A DNA stretch of 64,000 bases from Christiangramia lutea (GTDB lineage Bacteria; Bacteroidota; Bacteroidia; Flavobacteriales; Flavobacteriaceae), in NCBI RefSeq assembly GCF_022489035.1, contig NZ_JAKVTV010000003.1, forward strand, positions 372,001-436,000, written 5' to 3'. Each line of letters starts with the position of its first letter. Positions within the stretch are counted from its first letter, which is position 1. Below are positions 36,202 to 45,490 of the stretch, one piece after another. Below the pieces are notes generated by a model. That model did no database searches, was not told the origin of the DNA, and was given only the letters and a program-made list of their open reading frames with translations. The translations under genes were made by a program, and so were the position numbers.

Positions 36202-37470
36202 TTAAGCGATTAGGGTATAAATATAAATTCCTGCAAAAACCACTAATATGGCAAAACAGAAGAGGCTGAAAATTCTATAGGTTTTTCCAAGCCTATCGCC
36301 TGGAGGCATTTGGTTTCCGGTTACGATTTTATAGTTGAACCAGGCTATGACCGGGGCCGATAAAAAGGAAATTGCCGTCGCAAAGTCGATCAAGGCAGTA
36401 AAAGAAGTTCCGAAGAAATAGAGGATCAATAGCGCTAATAACGGGATCAGAAAAACATTGATCTTATAGTTTTTCCATCGTCTCTTTTTAGAATGATCAT
36501 CTGTAATTTTGTTTTCAGCAAGGATTTCGGAGATCACTCTTGGGAAAGCATCGGTGACGGCCAGGGTAGTGGAGAACATCGCAATAAAGGCTGCTATTCC
36601 CACAACCGGTCTGCTCCAGTTGCCTAGCGTTTTTCCGTACATGTCTATCAGCTGACCAGAAAACTCTACGCCATTGCTTGAAAAACTGAGTCCGCTTCCA
36701 AACATTATCAAAGCTCCCATGAGCAGAAATAGTATTCCGATAAAGGCAGCTGCAAAAAAGCCAATATTAAAATCGGCAAACGCCTCTTTTACGCTGGTTC
36801 TTTTATTATTTCCTTCAGCTTTTTCCTTAGTCCAGATGGAATGCCATACCGAGGCGTCCAGGGGAATAGGCATCCATCCCATAAACGATATAATAAAGGC
36901 GATCCCTGCTTTATTCCAGATGTCTGGCGCAGGAAAGGAAATAGCATTTTCAAGCCTTCCGTCTCCAAAAGCAAAAATTACGGCAGACAATGTAGCGATG
37001 GCCAGAAGGCTAATAATGATTTTCATCGTTTTGTCTAATACGGAATATTTACCGATTAAAAGCAAGGCGATACAAATTCCCAGAACTATAAAGCTCCAGG
37101 TAAAAATGGACCAGCCCATGCTGAAAAGTACCTCTGCGAGCCCAGCAGAGACAATGGTTACGGCAGCCTGAATGATGAACATGGTTCCTACCGTGACCAC
37201 AATAAAAATTCTATAGGGCCATTTCCCTAATTTTCTATACCCGGTAATTAAATGATCCCCGGTCGCCGCTGCATACCGAGGCCCGAATTCCAGAAAGGGA
37301 TATTTGGTTGCACAAGCCAGGACGAGCACCCATATGAGAAGGAAACCATAATCTGCACCTGCACGGGTAGCTTGCACCAGATGAGAAACGCCAATAGCAG
37401 CACCGGCTAATAAAAATCCGGGGCCCATCGTTTTAAGAATGGATGTTTTTGAGGTTAAATTCTGACTCAT
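36202..37470 (-). CDS. Nramp-superfamily transporter lacking the metal-site motifs
   Basis: With the start at ATG 37470 (MSQNLTSKTSILKTMGPGFLL) the protein has 422 residues and about 11 membrane segments, with Nramp fold features (MGPGFLLAGAAIGVSH in TM1, MGWMPIPLDASVWHSIW in TM6). Canonical metal transporters have DPGN in TM1 and a Met-Pro-His motif in TM6. Both metal-site motifs are absent here. Located 94 nt upstream of eutB on the same strand, it may import ethanolamine or another amine, or a cation. Function is inferred from context only. Confidence 0.75.
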   Translation of the reverse strand: MSQNLTSKTSILKTMGPGFLLAGAAIGVSHLVQATRAGADYGFLLIWVLVLACATKYPFLEFGPRYAAATGDHLITGYRKLGKWPYRIFIVVTVGTMFIIQAAVTIVSAGLAEVLFSMGWSIFTWSFIVLGICIALLLIGKYSVLDKTMKIIISLLAIATLSAVIFAFGDGRLENAISFPAPDIWNKAGIAFIISFMGWMPIPLDASVWHSIWTKEKAEGNNKRTSVKEAFADFNIGFFAAAFIGILFLLMGALIMFGSGLSFSSNGVEFSGQLIDMYGKTLGNWSRPVVGIAAFIAMFSTTLAVTDAFPRVISEILAENKITDDHSKKRRWKNYKINVFLIPLLALLILYFFGTSFTALIDFATAISFLSAPVIAWFNYKIVTGNQMPPGDRLGKTYRIFSLFCFAILVVFAGIYIYTLIA

Positions 37471-37506
37471 ATTTTTATCTAAAGTCTGATTCAATTTTAT
37501 TTCAAA

Positions 37507-37532
37507 AGATTCTGAAACAAGTTCAGAATGAC
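37507..37532. repeat. Half copy of type A palindromic repeat
   Basis: The segment AGATTCTGAAACAAGTTCAG plus AATGAC is the right half of a type A element, with no left half present. It lies between the transporter and the hydrolase genes. Confidence 0.6.
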
Positions 37533-37558
37533 GAAAATTTTATCAGAATTGGGACAAA

Positions 37559-38194
37559 TTAAGCAAATTTTGAGATCAATTCAGTGTTGACCTCATGGCC
37601 ACCATTGAAAGTATGTATCTTTAGATTTTTTGGAAAAATTTTCTTTAGGCGGTCTTCTTCAACCTTCACCACTCCAGATCTTAAATATTCATCTTCAGTT
37701 CCGTAAATAAAATTAAAACTGGTATTCTCTAGAAATTCAAAATCCTCGGTTCTCAACTCCTGGGGCAACTTTCCTGAATGTAAAATGAGATTTTTGCATG
37801 GTATCATTCTCCGGGCAACAAACCTGCTCGCGACAGAAACTCCCTGGGAATAACCCATAATATTTAGATTTTCAACCTCGCGAAGATTTTCATTTTCATA
37901 AATAGCATCCAGATATTTGAGCATATTCTCTATTTCAAGTTCGGTATTTTCCCTGGTAAGCCATGAAGCTCCTACATGTTTATATTCACCATTCAGGTAA
38001 TATTTGGATTGAGCCTGCGGAGCGATGATAAAATTTTCTTCAGGATCCAGATGTTTGAAATATTTCAAAAAGTACCTACTTAGATATCCAATTCCATGAA
38101 AAATCAACCAGACGCATTTCGTCCTGTGGGTGTATTGGTTCAGGGTGTTATAGGTATTAGTTATCTCGTAAGAAATTTGTTTTTCGTTCATCAT
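37559..38194 (-). CDS. Alpha/beta hydrolase, carboxylesterase-like
   Basis: This 211-residue cytoplasmic alpha/beta hydrolase has a nucleophile elbow GYSQGVSVASRF (Ser at about residue 110), with candidate acid in YGTEDEYL and histidine in FNGGHEVN near the C-terminus, a complete triad. It resembles phospholipase/carboxylesterase (YpfH-like) proteins. It has no signal peptide. Substrate unknown. Confidence 0.8.
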   Translation of the reverse strand: MMNEKQISYEITNTYNTLNQYTHRTKCVWLIFHGIGYLSRYFLKYFKHLDPEENFIIAPQAQSKYYLNGEYKHVGASWLTRENTELEIENMLKYLDAIYENENLREVENLNIMGYSQGVSVASRFVARRMIPCKNLILHSGKLPQELRTEDFEFLENTSFNFIYGTEDEYLRSGVVKVEEDRLKKIFPKNLKIHTFNGGHEVNTELISKFA

Positions 38195-38549
38195 GTTGCG
38201 GCTTTAATCAGCAATAATAAAAAAATACGGAAGATTTGACTCAGAAATCCTAACCGTGTGAAAACTATTTCTGCGGAAATCCAGAAAAAGACAGGCTCTT
38301 TAAAGCATTTTTACCATAAATGGGATGCTTTATATAAACTAAGGGTGAAAAGAAATAGGGGATAATACCCATACGATTAAGCTGAATCATTCAATAATTT
38401 TAGATCTTATTCAAATGCCCTTCCCCATTTTTTGAACAATCTGCTGCGCTATATTATTTGATCCCTATTCCCCCCTGATAATTCTTCGATCGAGTCTATA
38501 GATTAAAGAAGGATAAAGATTTTTTTATTAACCATTCAATTAAATTATT
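38195..38549 (+). other. Intergenic region upstream of the first modular lipoprotein
   Basis: The 355-nt region holds the GGGG-CCC motif and -7 box (38358-38402), a 7-bp inverted repeat AAAGCAT/ATGCTTT (38302-38308/38325-38331), and the shared leader motif TTTATTAACCATTC (38524-38537) 12 nt before the start codon. The predicted 5' UTR is about 140 nt and C-rich in places. No small ORF is convincing. Confidence 0.6.
38358..38402 (+). promoter_or_regulatory. Candidate activator site plus -7 box for lipoprotein A
   Basis: GGGGATAATACCC (38358-38370) is centred 31 bp before TAATTTTA (38395-38402). There is no TTG at the -33 position. The same geometry is seen at 40623-40666 and 61778-61822. It probably binds an activator at about -40. 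Confidence 0.55.
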
Positions 38550-40493
38550 ATGAAAAAAATTAGTATTCAAAGAATGCTGGTAGCATTTCTTGTTGCTCTC
38601 GTAGTTTCCTGTAGTAAAGACGACAAGGTAGCACCAGATGATCTGCAAAATCAAAATGTAGCCATGGTTCATCTTGGTCCGGTTTTAAATGAATTTACAA
38701 ACCAGCAAAACAGGCAGTCTCTTGACGGTTTACCAGATTGTAGTGATGAAGCACCTGGGTTTGCACAAATTTCATTGACTTATGGAGATGATGATACACA
38801 AGTAGATGTGATAGTAGAGATTCTTGAAGATGAGAATGGGTTATTCACGGCCTATGATGAAGACCTTGAAATTCCCATTCCTAGCGGATCCAATACAGTA
38901 TCTGTAACCCTGAATGAGTTTTTCGTTTGGACGAATGTTGATGATGCTCCCGGAGAAATTATCTGGGCAGCCCCTATGACCGGAAGCGATTATGCAGGAT
39001 TTTCTGATACACCACTTCCATTTAGCTGGGAGCTTAGGGCAGGATCTAAGAATTATATTAATGTAGATGTTCTGTGTTTCGATGACAGGTTAGTGAATTT
39101 ATACGGTTATCAGTTCTTCGATATTACTCCGGAAGTGATTTATGAGGTTTGTTTCTTCGCTAATTTTTGCTCAGATGAAGGAAGACACTACACTGCTAAT
39201 TACAGCCTTGATATTTATTATGGTTCTTCGGCCAATGGAATTCCGCTTTACACTGGAGAAATTCCTGTAACTGGAGAAGATGGAGATTTCTATGCAGATC
39301 CACTTTGTCTTGCCATACCAGGACCTCAGAATGAAGAAGCAGATGACGCACCATATTTATACTATGAAGCTACATTATTAGATTGGGAAGATAATTATGG
39401 ATCAGCCAGTGGAGAAATGATCAGTGGAACCTGGAGTTTTAACGATATTCAGGCACTATTGAATGAGGACGGTGAGACCTCAGAATACTTCCACGCTTTT
39501 TTTAATTGTGATGATAGCAACATACCGGTAGACTCTGACGGAGACGGTATTCCCGATGCAGATGATAACTGTCCTAACGTGGCCAATCCAGACCAGGAAG
39601 ATTCAGATGATAATGGAGTAGGTGATGCCTGCGAACCTGGTAATGATGATGACGGCGATGGAGTTCCAAATGATGTAGATGAATGTCCAGATACAGATCC
39701 TGGTGTTGAAGTAGATGAAGTAGGTTGTGAGAGCATCCAGGTACCGGGTAGAGATATTGTTGTTTTAAATGATGCCAATATTTTCGATGAGAACTCCATG
39801 CAAGATCCTAATAATGTTCAATTTGTTAAAAATCTCGTGAATTTTACAACTACAGGTAGCAGAAACGATGGAAGAACTATAATGTTCGACCAGGGTAAAA
39901 ATTCTGCCTGCCCTCAATGTGAGGGAATATGGGGAACAATGCGTAACGTGATCCAGGGTGAAGGCTTTTCCATCTTAGATGTTAGCTCAACAAATGGATC
40001 TTTAACAAGCATACCTGAAGATGTGAAGGTGATCATGCTGGTTATGCCTAATTATCATTATACTACTGAAGAGATCAATACCCTGAAAGCATTTGCTTCA
40101 GAAGGAGGAAGAATCATTTTCATGGGAGAACACGAACTTTATTATGGTGGAGGCATTGCCGTAGAAAATCAATTCCTGATTAATATGGGTGCCGTGCTAC
40201 GAAATACAGGAGGTTATGTAGACTGCCTGGAGTTCAATGGTCAGCCACCAATCGTGATACCTTCTGAATCGATTAGAAGTCATCCCATCATGCAAGGTAT
40301 AGACGGATTGTCGATCGCCTGCGCTTCCATTATTGAACCTGGAGAAGGAGACTTCGCTCTTTTCTATGACACGACAAACACTCACGTTCTTGGTGGTGTG
40401 GCCAAGATAGATACAACGCCAATAAGAAGTAGCGTTGAGATAACCAGTAGAAAATGGAGGACCTCCAGTAGTGCGACCCTTTCAGGAAATTAG
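38550..40493 (+). CDS. Modular surface lipoprotein A: shared N-domain, TSP3 repeats, ThuA-like C-domain
   Basis: The 647-residue protein has a lipoprotein signal with Cys21 followed by SKDD, similar to the acidic export signal of surface lipoproteins in this phylum. Residues about 30-325 form the domain shared with the proteins at 40832, 62133 and 63610 (motifs LGPVLNE, PDCSDEAPGFAQISLTYG, LRAGSKNYINVDVLCFDDR, NLYGYQFF, CSDEGRHYTANYS). Residues about 328-395 hold calcium-binding thrombospondin type 3 repeats (DSDGDGIPDADDNCP). Residues about 405-647 resemble a ThuA/amidotransferase-like fold (VMLVMPNYHYTTEEINTL...GGRIIFMGEHELYYGGG). I do not recognise the shared domain. It has its own promoter and terminator. 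Confidence 0.85.
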   Translation: MKKISIQRMLVAFLVALVVSCSKDDKVAPDDLQNQNVAMVHLGPVLNEFTNQQNRQSLDGLPDCSDEAPGFAQISLTYGDDDTQVDVIVEILEDENGLFTAYDEDLEIPIPSGSNTVSVTLNEFFVWTNVDDAPGEIIWAAPMTGSDYAGFSDTPLPFSWELRAGSKNYINVDVLCFDDRLVNLYGYQFFDITPEVIYEVCFFANFCSDEGRHYTANYSLDIYYGSSANGIPLYTGEIPVTGEDGDFYADPLCLAIPGPQNEEADDAPYLYYEATLLDWEDNYGSASGEMISGTWSFNDIQALLNEDGETSEYFHAFFNCDDSNIPVDSDGDGIPDADDNCPNVANPDQEDSDDNGVGDACEPGNDDDGDGVPNDVDECPDTDPGVEVDEVGCESIQVPGRDIVVLNDANIFDENSMQDPNNVQFVKNLVNFTTTGSRNDGRTIMFDQGKNSACPQCEGIWGTMRNVIQGEGFSILDVSSTNGSLTSIPEDVKVIMLVMPNYHYTTEEINTLKAFASEGGRIIFMGEHELYYGGGIAVENQFLINMGAVLRNTGGYVDCLEFNGQPPIVIPSESIRSHPIMQGIDGLSIACASIIEPGEGDFALFYDTTNTHVLGGVAKIDTTPIRSSVEITSRKWRTSSSATLSGN

Positions 40494-40530
40494 ATTTCCA
40501 TTAAATTATAAACCAAACTTAAAAATAAAA

Positions 40531-40556
40531 AAGTCTCCTTCTGGAGGCTTTTTTTT
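40531..40556 (+). terminator. Terminator after lipoprotein A
   Basis: AAGTCTCC (40531-40538) pairs with GGAGGCTT (40543-40550), one wobble pair, loop TTCT, followed by T8. Confidence 0.82.
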
Positions 40557-40622
40557 GTATTCATGATGAAGGATAATCAATTAAAGGGATTTATTTTGTG
40601 CCAAAGAGTTATAAAAATTTGA

Positions 40623-40666
40623 GGGGAAGCCCCCATTCCAATTTAATAACCTATACAATAAATTTG
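40623..40666 (+). promoter_or_regulatory. Candidate activator site plus -7 box for lipoprotein B
   Basis: GGGGAAGCCCCC (40623-40634) is centred about 30.5 bp before a perfect -7 box TAAATTTG (40659-40666). No -33 TTG is present. Confidence 0.6.
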
Positions 40667-40831
40667 CATATATCTTCGAAGATTTAGCCCTTCCCCAATC
40701 TGGTTGAATTGAATTTACTTCCTCCCTTATGGAACCCTTCAACCCTACAACTCCCCCTAATGATCTTTTATGCGTATTCCGGTTGAGAGGAATGCTGTAG
40801 TAGAGTTGTATAACCTATAACCAAATTAATT

Positions 40832-43741
40832 ATGATTTTTTATTTAAAACGCATCGCTGTTTTGGTGATGTGCACACTATTATTTCACTCTTGTAGTAAA
40901 GAAGAAAATACTCCTGTAAGTGAAATTGATGACTCTGTTGGGATAATTTCATTAGGACCAATTCTTAATGATATGAACAACAGTGATGAATTCAGGCAGG
41001 CACTTGATGAATTGCCCTCCTGTTCAGATCAAAAAGCGGCATTTGCCGAGATATCCCTGGTGTATGGAGAAGGTGAAAAGCTAGTAGAATTAGTTGTTGA
41101 AATTCTTGAAGATGAAAATGGCCTTTTTACGGCCTATGATGAAGCTTTGGAAATTCCAATACCAGAAGGTGAAACCTCCGTTTCTGTTACTTTGAATGAG
41201 TTTTTAGTATGGTCTAATGATGGCGGTGCTCCAGGAGAAATCATCTGGGCAGCTCCAATGGCCGGTAGCGATTTTGAGGTTTTTTCGGAAAATCCACTTC
41301 CCTATACCTGGGATCTGAGAGCAGGTTCAAAAACCTATACAGAAATTGAAGTTTTATGTTTCGAAGACAGGCTGGTTAATCTATACGGTTATCAGTTCTT
41401 CGACATTAATCCGGAAGTGATTTACGAGGTTTGCTTCTTTGCAAACTTTTGTAGTGATTCTGGCAGGCATTATACGGCTAATTACAGCCTTGATATTTAT
41501 TATGGCACCAATAATGAAGGAACTCCTCTATATTCCGGAGAAGTGCCTGTAACCGGAGAAGATGGTGAATTCTATGCAGATCCAATATGTCTGGCTATTC
41601 CCGGTCCGCAGAATGACGAAGCAGATGGCGATCCATATCTTTATTACGAAGCAACGCTTCTTGATTGGGAGGCTAATTACGGTTCAGCTAACGGACAAAC
41701 AGTTTCCGGAACCTGGAGTTTGAATGATATTCAAAGTTTAATGAATGAAGATGGAGAGACTTCTGAATATTTCCATGCTTTTATTAATTGCGATGATGAT
41801 GACGGCGGTGAGCCGGTAGATTCAGATGGAGACGGAGCAGATGATTCTCAGGACAATTGCCCGAATGAAGCAAATGCAGACCAGGCAGATACCGATGAAG
41901 ATGGTGTTGGAGATGCCTGCGACAATTGCCCGGAAAATGCGAATCCTGACCAGGCAGATACTGATGAAGATGGAATAGGCGATGCCTGTGATGAACCATC
42001 AGATTCAGATGGAGATGGGACGGTTGACGCTGAAGATAATTGTCCGGATGTGGCTAACGAAGACCAGGCCGATACTGATGAAGATGGAGTTGGTGATGTT
42101 TGTGATAATTGTCCTGAAGTTGCGAACCCAGACCAGGCTGATACCGATGAAAATGGCGTTGGAGATGCATGCGAGGCAGTAGCACCGGATGGCGATGGTG
42201 ATGGAACACCAGATGCAGACGACAATTGTCCGGATGAAGCAAATGAAGACCAGGCTGATGGCGATGAAGATGGAGTTGGTGATGTTTGTGATAATTGTCC
42301 TGAAGTTGCGAACCCAGACCAGGCTGATACCGATGAAAATGGCGTTGGAGATGTATGCGAGGCAGTAGCACCGGATGGCGATGGTGATGGAACACTAGAT
42401 GCAGACGACAATTGTCCGGATGGAGCCAATGCAGACCAGGCTGATGCCGATGAAGATGGGGTTGGAGATGTTTGTGACAATTGTCCTGAAGACGCAAATC
42501 CAGATCAGGCTGATGGCGATGAAGATGGAGTTGGTGATGTATGCGAGGTAATAGCAACGGATGGCGATGGTGATGGAACACCAGATGCCGATGATAATTG
42601 TCCGGATGAAGCAAATCCCGGTCAAGTTGATACCGATGGTGACGGTGTTGGTAATACCTGCGATAATTGTCCAGATGAGGCCAATCCTAACCAGGAAGAT
42701 TCCGATCAAGATGGAATAGGAGATGCCTGTGAAGTTAACAATCCTCCTGGGGATGGTGGAGATTTAATTAATGGTGAAAATCATTATGGTATAATTGAGA
42801 CACCGAATGAACAGCATATTTGGACTTTTTCAGCTACTGAAGGGGACTTTATTCAGCTCAATATGAGCAATGTTTCAGGAGCTCTTGGACCGCAAATGCG
42901 GTTGTTAGGGCCTAATGGTGATGAAGTTGGATTTAGAGGTTCACACGGCGCATCAATAGGACTTGTCATTGAAGATTTACCAGAAACGGGGATTTACCGT
43001 GTTATTGCAGGTGATTACGGAGCTGACAATACGGGAGAATATTTTATCCAACTCGCTCATGCTCCAAAAACTTTTGAAGTTCCTGAAGGGGACGAGGGAG
43101 GCACAATATCTAATGGTGCAAACATTTATGGCAGTATAACTTCAGCAGATATGGATCAGTGGACTTTTATGGCAAATGAAGGAGATTTCATATTGCTAAC
43201 TATGGCAAGGACAGCAGGAAACCTTGGCCCTCAAATTCGATTGCTTTCACCCTCAGGAGATATAATAGGCTTAAGAGGTTCACATGGTGAGACTACAGCT
43301 GTCACAGTCGAAGATGCTCCTATGAGTGGTGCCTACAGAATTATATTGAGTGATTATGGGGCTGATAATACCGGTGATTATGCAATTCGTCTTGCTCATG
43401 CTCCAGAAGATTTTGTGATTCCTGATGGAGATGAGGGCGGGGCAATGACCATTGGTACAAATCATGCCGGTAATTTACCTTTGAGTGATATTGATCAATG
43501 GACATTTACTGCTGCTGAAGGTGATTTTGTACAATTAACCATGGCTCGAATTTCGGGCAATTTTGGCCCACACATTCGATTAATTTCACCGACTGGTGAT
43601 GTAGTGGGTTCCCGTGGTAGCCATGGTGAATCCACGGCGCTTGTTATTGATAATGTGCCGGAAAGTGGTACATATAGAGTTATTGTACACGATTATGGAG
43701 CAGATCATATAGGTGAATACTTACTCACTCTTATAAAATGA
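40832..43741 (+). CDS. Modular surface lipoprotein B: shared N-domain, ten TSP3 units, three PPC-like repeats
   Basis: The 969-residue lipoprotein has Cys21 followed by SKEE. Residues about 30-325 are the shared domain, closely similar to A. Residues about 330-634 are a long calcium-binding TSP3 array with ten DNCP units in five pairs (DxDxDGxxDxxDNCPxxxN, DxDEDGVGDxC). Residues about 640-969 hold three repeats of about 108 residues (WTF...EGDF..L.M...G.LGPQ.RLL.P.G...G.RGSHG...Y.V...DYGADNTG.Y...LAHAP) resembling pre-peptidase C-terminal (PPC) beta-sandwich domains. No enzyme domain is seen; an extended adhesin-like stalk is plausible. A palindromic terminator follows. Confidence 0.87.
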   Translation: MIFYLKRIAVLVMCTLLFHSCSKEENTPVSEIDDSVGIISLGPILNDMNNSDEFRQALDELPSCSDQKAAFAEISLVYGEGEKLVELVVEILEDENGLFTAYDEALEIPIPEGETSVSVTLNEFLVWSNDGGAPGEIIWAAPMAGSDFEVFSENPLPYTWDLRAGSKTYTEIEVLCFEDRLVNLYGYQFFDINPEVIYEVCFFANFCSDSGRHYTANYSLDIYYGTNNEGTPLYSGEVPVTGEDGEFYADPICLAIPGPQNDEADGDPYLYYEATLLDWEANYGSANGQTVSGTWSLNDIQSLMNEDGETSEYFHAFINCDDDDGGEPVDSDGDGADDSQDNCPNEANADQADTDEDGVGDACDNCPENANPDQADTDEDGIGDACDEPSDSDGDGTVDAEDNCPDVANEDQADTDEDGVGDVCDNCPEVANPDQADTDENGVGDACEAVAPDGDGDGTPDADDNCPDEANEDQADGDEDGVGDVCDNCPEVANPDQADTDENGVGDVCEAVAPDGDGDGTLDADDNCPDGANADQADADEDGVGDVCDNCPEDANPDQADGDEDGVGDVCEVIATDGDGDGTPDADDNCPDEANPGQVDTDGDGVGNTCDNCPDEANPNQEDSDQDGIGDACEVNNPPGDGGDLINGENHYGIIETPNEQHIWTFSATEGDFIQLNMSNVSGALGPQMRLLGPNGDEVGFRGSHGASIGLVIEDLPETGIYRVIAGDYGADNTGEYFIQLAHAPKTFEVPEGDEGGTISNGANIYGSITSADMDQWTFMANEGDFILLTMARTAGNLGPQIRLLSPSGDIIGLRGSHGETTAVTVEDAPMSGAYRIILSDYGADNTGDYAIRLAHAPEDFVIPDGDEGGAMTIGTNHAGNLPLSDIDQWTFTAAEGDFVQLTMARISGNFGPHIRLISPTGDVVGSRGSHGESTALVIDNVPESGTYRVIVHDYGADHIGEYLLTLIK
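41821..42735 (+). repeat. Tandem TSP3-coding DNA repeats, about 186-bp period
   Basis: Five paired units of about 61-62 codons are in register. The segment 42101-42286 is nearly identical to 42287-42472 (both start TGTGATAATTGTCCTGAAGT), and a more diverged unit begins at 42473. This is a recent in-frame tandem duplication within the gene. Confidence 0.85.
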
Positions 43742-43770
43742 TGAAATTTATCAACACTAATTAAATGTAG

Positions 43771-43797
43771 AACTGCCCAATATTGGGCAGTTTTTTT
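43771..43797 (+). terminator. Terminator after lipoprotein B
   Basis: AACTGCCCAA (43771-43780) is followed directly by its reverse-complement region ending GGGCAGTT (43792), a perfect 22-bp palindrome, then a T run. Confidence 0.9.
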
Positions 43798-43875
43798 ATT
43801 TGGAAATCTTAAAAATGTAAACGTTATATTTTCTCTGTCGTTTTGTATTTTTATGCTCTAACCAACCAATAAATA

Positions 43876-44295
43876 ATGACGAAAGAAGAAATGCTCGAGC
43901 TTTCCAAAAAAGTATGTAAAAATACTTTGATGGAAACTCTAGAAATTGAATTCACTGAAATAGGCAAAGATTACTTGATCGCAAAAATGCCGGTTAATTC
44001 CAGGGTACATCAACCAGATGGAGTTTTACATGGTGGAGCCAGCGTGGCCCTGGCTGAAAGTGTGGGTAGTATGGCTAGTTATGTTTTTTTAAATACAGAT
44101 GAATTCTTTGTTCGAGGAATTGAAATTTCTGCCAACCATTTAAAAAGTATCAGGGATGGATGGGTTTACGCTAAAGCCACTTTTATCCATAAAGGAAGAA
44201 CTACTCAATTGTTTGAGATCAAGATAACCGATGAAGAAGAGAATTTGATCTCTATTGTGAAACTTACAACCATTGCTCTTCCAAAAGAAAGATAA
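43876..44295 (+). CDS. Hotdog-fold thioesterase, probable DHNA-CoA hydrolase
   Basis: The 139-residue PaaI/YdiI-type thioesterase has the motif VLHGGASVALAESVGSMAS, whose Glu is the usual catalytic residue of the 4-hydroxybenzoyl-CoA thioesterase-like class. It overlaps the isochorismate synthase gene by 1 nt and heads a menaquinone cluster. Hydrolysis of 1,4-dihydroxy-2-naphthoyl-CoA (MenI role) is therefore likely. Confidence 0.85.
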   Translation: MTKEEMLELSKKVCKNTLMETLEIEFTEIGKDYLIAKMPVNSRVHQPDGVLHGGASVALAESVGSMASYVFLNTDEFFVRGIEISANHLKSIRDGWVYAKATFIHKGRTTQLFEIKITDEEENLISIVKLTTIALPKER

Positions 44296-45440
44296 TGACC
44301 AACGCTGAAGAATTCTATAAAAAGCTGAGGGATCAGTTGCAGTCTGATTTTCCATTTGTGGCCTACCGAAAACCTGGAGAAATATTGGTAAAGGCTTTAT
44401 TACAAGAAGAAAAAAAAACCTTTAAAATCGGGGATTATACCGAATGTGGATTCGCTTTTGCGCCTTTCGATGCTAATGCTTCGGTTTATTTAATCCCCTC
44501 GGAATATTCTGAATTTACACAATATCAACCTATTTCCAGAGAGGAGGAAGCTCTTGGCAATCCTTCAGTTTCAGCATTCGATTTTGAATTTTCGGAAATG
44601 GATCAGAAAGATCACGAAAGCCTGGTTCAGAAAGGAATAGACCATATTAGGGATGGAGAATTCAAGAAAGTAGTTCTGTCGCGGTCTGAAGAAGTCATGG
44701 TTCTCGATCCAGATCCACTTCAAATCTTTAAAAAGCTATTGGATAGATACCCTCAAGCGATGGTTTATTTATGGAGTCATCCGGAGACGGGAATCTGGCT
44801 TGGTGCAACACCTGAAACTTTACTGAAGGCAGAAAGAAACAAATTCCAAACTATGGCTCTGGCAGGAACCCAGGTATTTTCGGGGGAGACCGATGTAGAA
44901 TGGGAAAGTAAAGAAGTTGAGGAACAACTTTTTGTTACCGATTTTATCCTGGAGAATCTTGAAAACCTCGAGAATGTAGAAAACATCAAGACCACCAGAC
45001 CATATTCCGCAAGGGCAGGGAATCTACTACATATATGTACAGATATATTAGGAAATTTAAAGGATCCTGAAAATCTTGGCAGTTTAATTAAGACATTGCA
45101 TCCAACTCCGGCAGTATGCGGATTACCAAGGGATAGTGCCTTGCGATTTATTATTCAGAATGAGAATCATTCCCGTGAATTCTATTCAGGTTTTATGGGA
45201 GAATTAAATATCAAAACAGAAAATAAACGAAGCTCTAACCGACGAAACCAGGAAAATCAGCAGTTCAAATCCATTACAAAACAAACCGAACTATACGTAA
45301 ACCTAAGGTGTATGAAACTAAAGGACGGGAAGGCTAACATATTCGTAGGTGGCGGGATTACCAAGGATTCAAATGCAGCAGATGAGTGGATGGAAACGGT
45401 GAATAAATCCCAGACCATGAAATCTGTACTTGTTAAATAA
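44295..45440 (+). CDS. menF: Isochorismate synthase
   Basis: The 381-residue chorismate-binding enzyme has the conserved core (KVVLSRSEEV, LGATPETLLKAERN, MALAGTQ, LHPTPAVCGLPRD, YSGFMGE, VNLRCMKL, VGGGITKDSN), which identifies an isochorismate/anthranilate-type synthase. The shorter, poorly conserved N-terminal part is typical of isochorismate synthases. It lies between the thioesterase and menD, so it supplies isochorismate for menaquinone. Confidence 0.93.
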   Translation: MTNAEEFYKKLRDQLQSDFPFVAYRKPGEILVKALLQEEKKTFKIGDYTECGFAFAPFDANASVYLIPSEYSEFTQYQPISREEEALGNPSVSAFDFEFSEMDQKDHESLVQKGIDHIRDGEFKKVVLSRSEEVMVLDPDPLQIFKKLLDRYPQAMVYLWSHPETGIWLGATPETLLKAERNKFQTMALAGTQVFSGETDVEWESKEVEEQLFVTDFILENLENLENVENIKTTRPYSARAGNLLHICTDILGNLKDPENLGSLIKTLHPTPAVCGLPRDSALRFIIQNENHSREFYSGFMGELNIKTENKRSSNRRNQENQQFKSITKQTELYVNLRCMKLKDGKANIFVGGGITKDSNAADEWMETVNKSQTMKSVLVK

Positions 45441-45490
45441 GCACAAAAACCATGTATTAAATTGCCTGTAAATTGTAATTTTGGGCATCT

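Larger units (their letters stand above)
40494..40831 (+). other. Intergenic region between lipoproteins A and B
   Basis: The 338-nt region holds the terminator of A (40531-40556), the GGGG-CCCCC motif and -7 box (40623-40666), and a predicted 5' UTR of about 160 nt with pyrimidine-rich runs (GCCCTTCCCCA at about 40688, also present upstream of A). No ORF is convincing. Confidence 0.6.

Noticed and set aside
41784-42709. Several long open frames antisense or out of frame to the TSP3 region
   Set aside because: They arise from the repetitive, biased composition of the TSP3 codons; products are low-complexity Ser/Pro or His/Leu strings without starts or signals.
41821-42735. CRISPR-like periodic repeats
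   Set aside because: The period is about 186 bp and in frame with a protein; no short repeat/spacer alternation and no cas genes.
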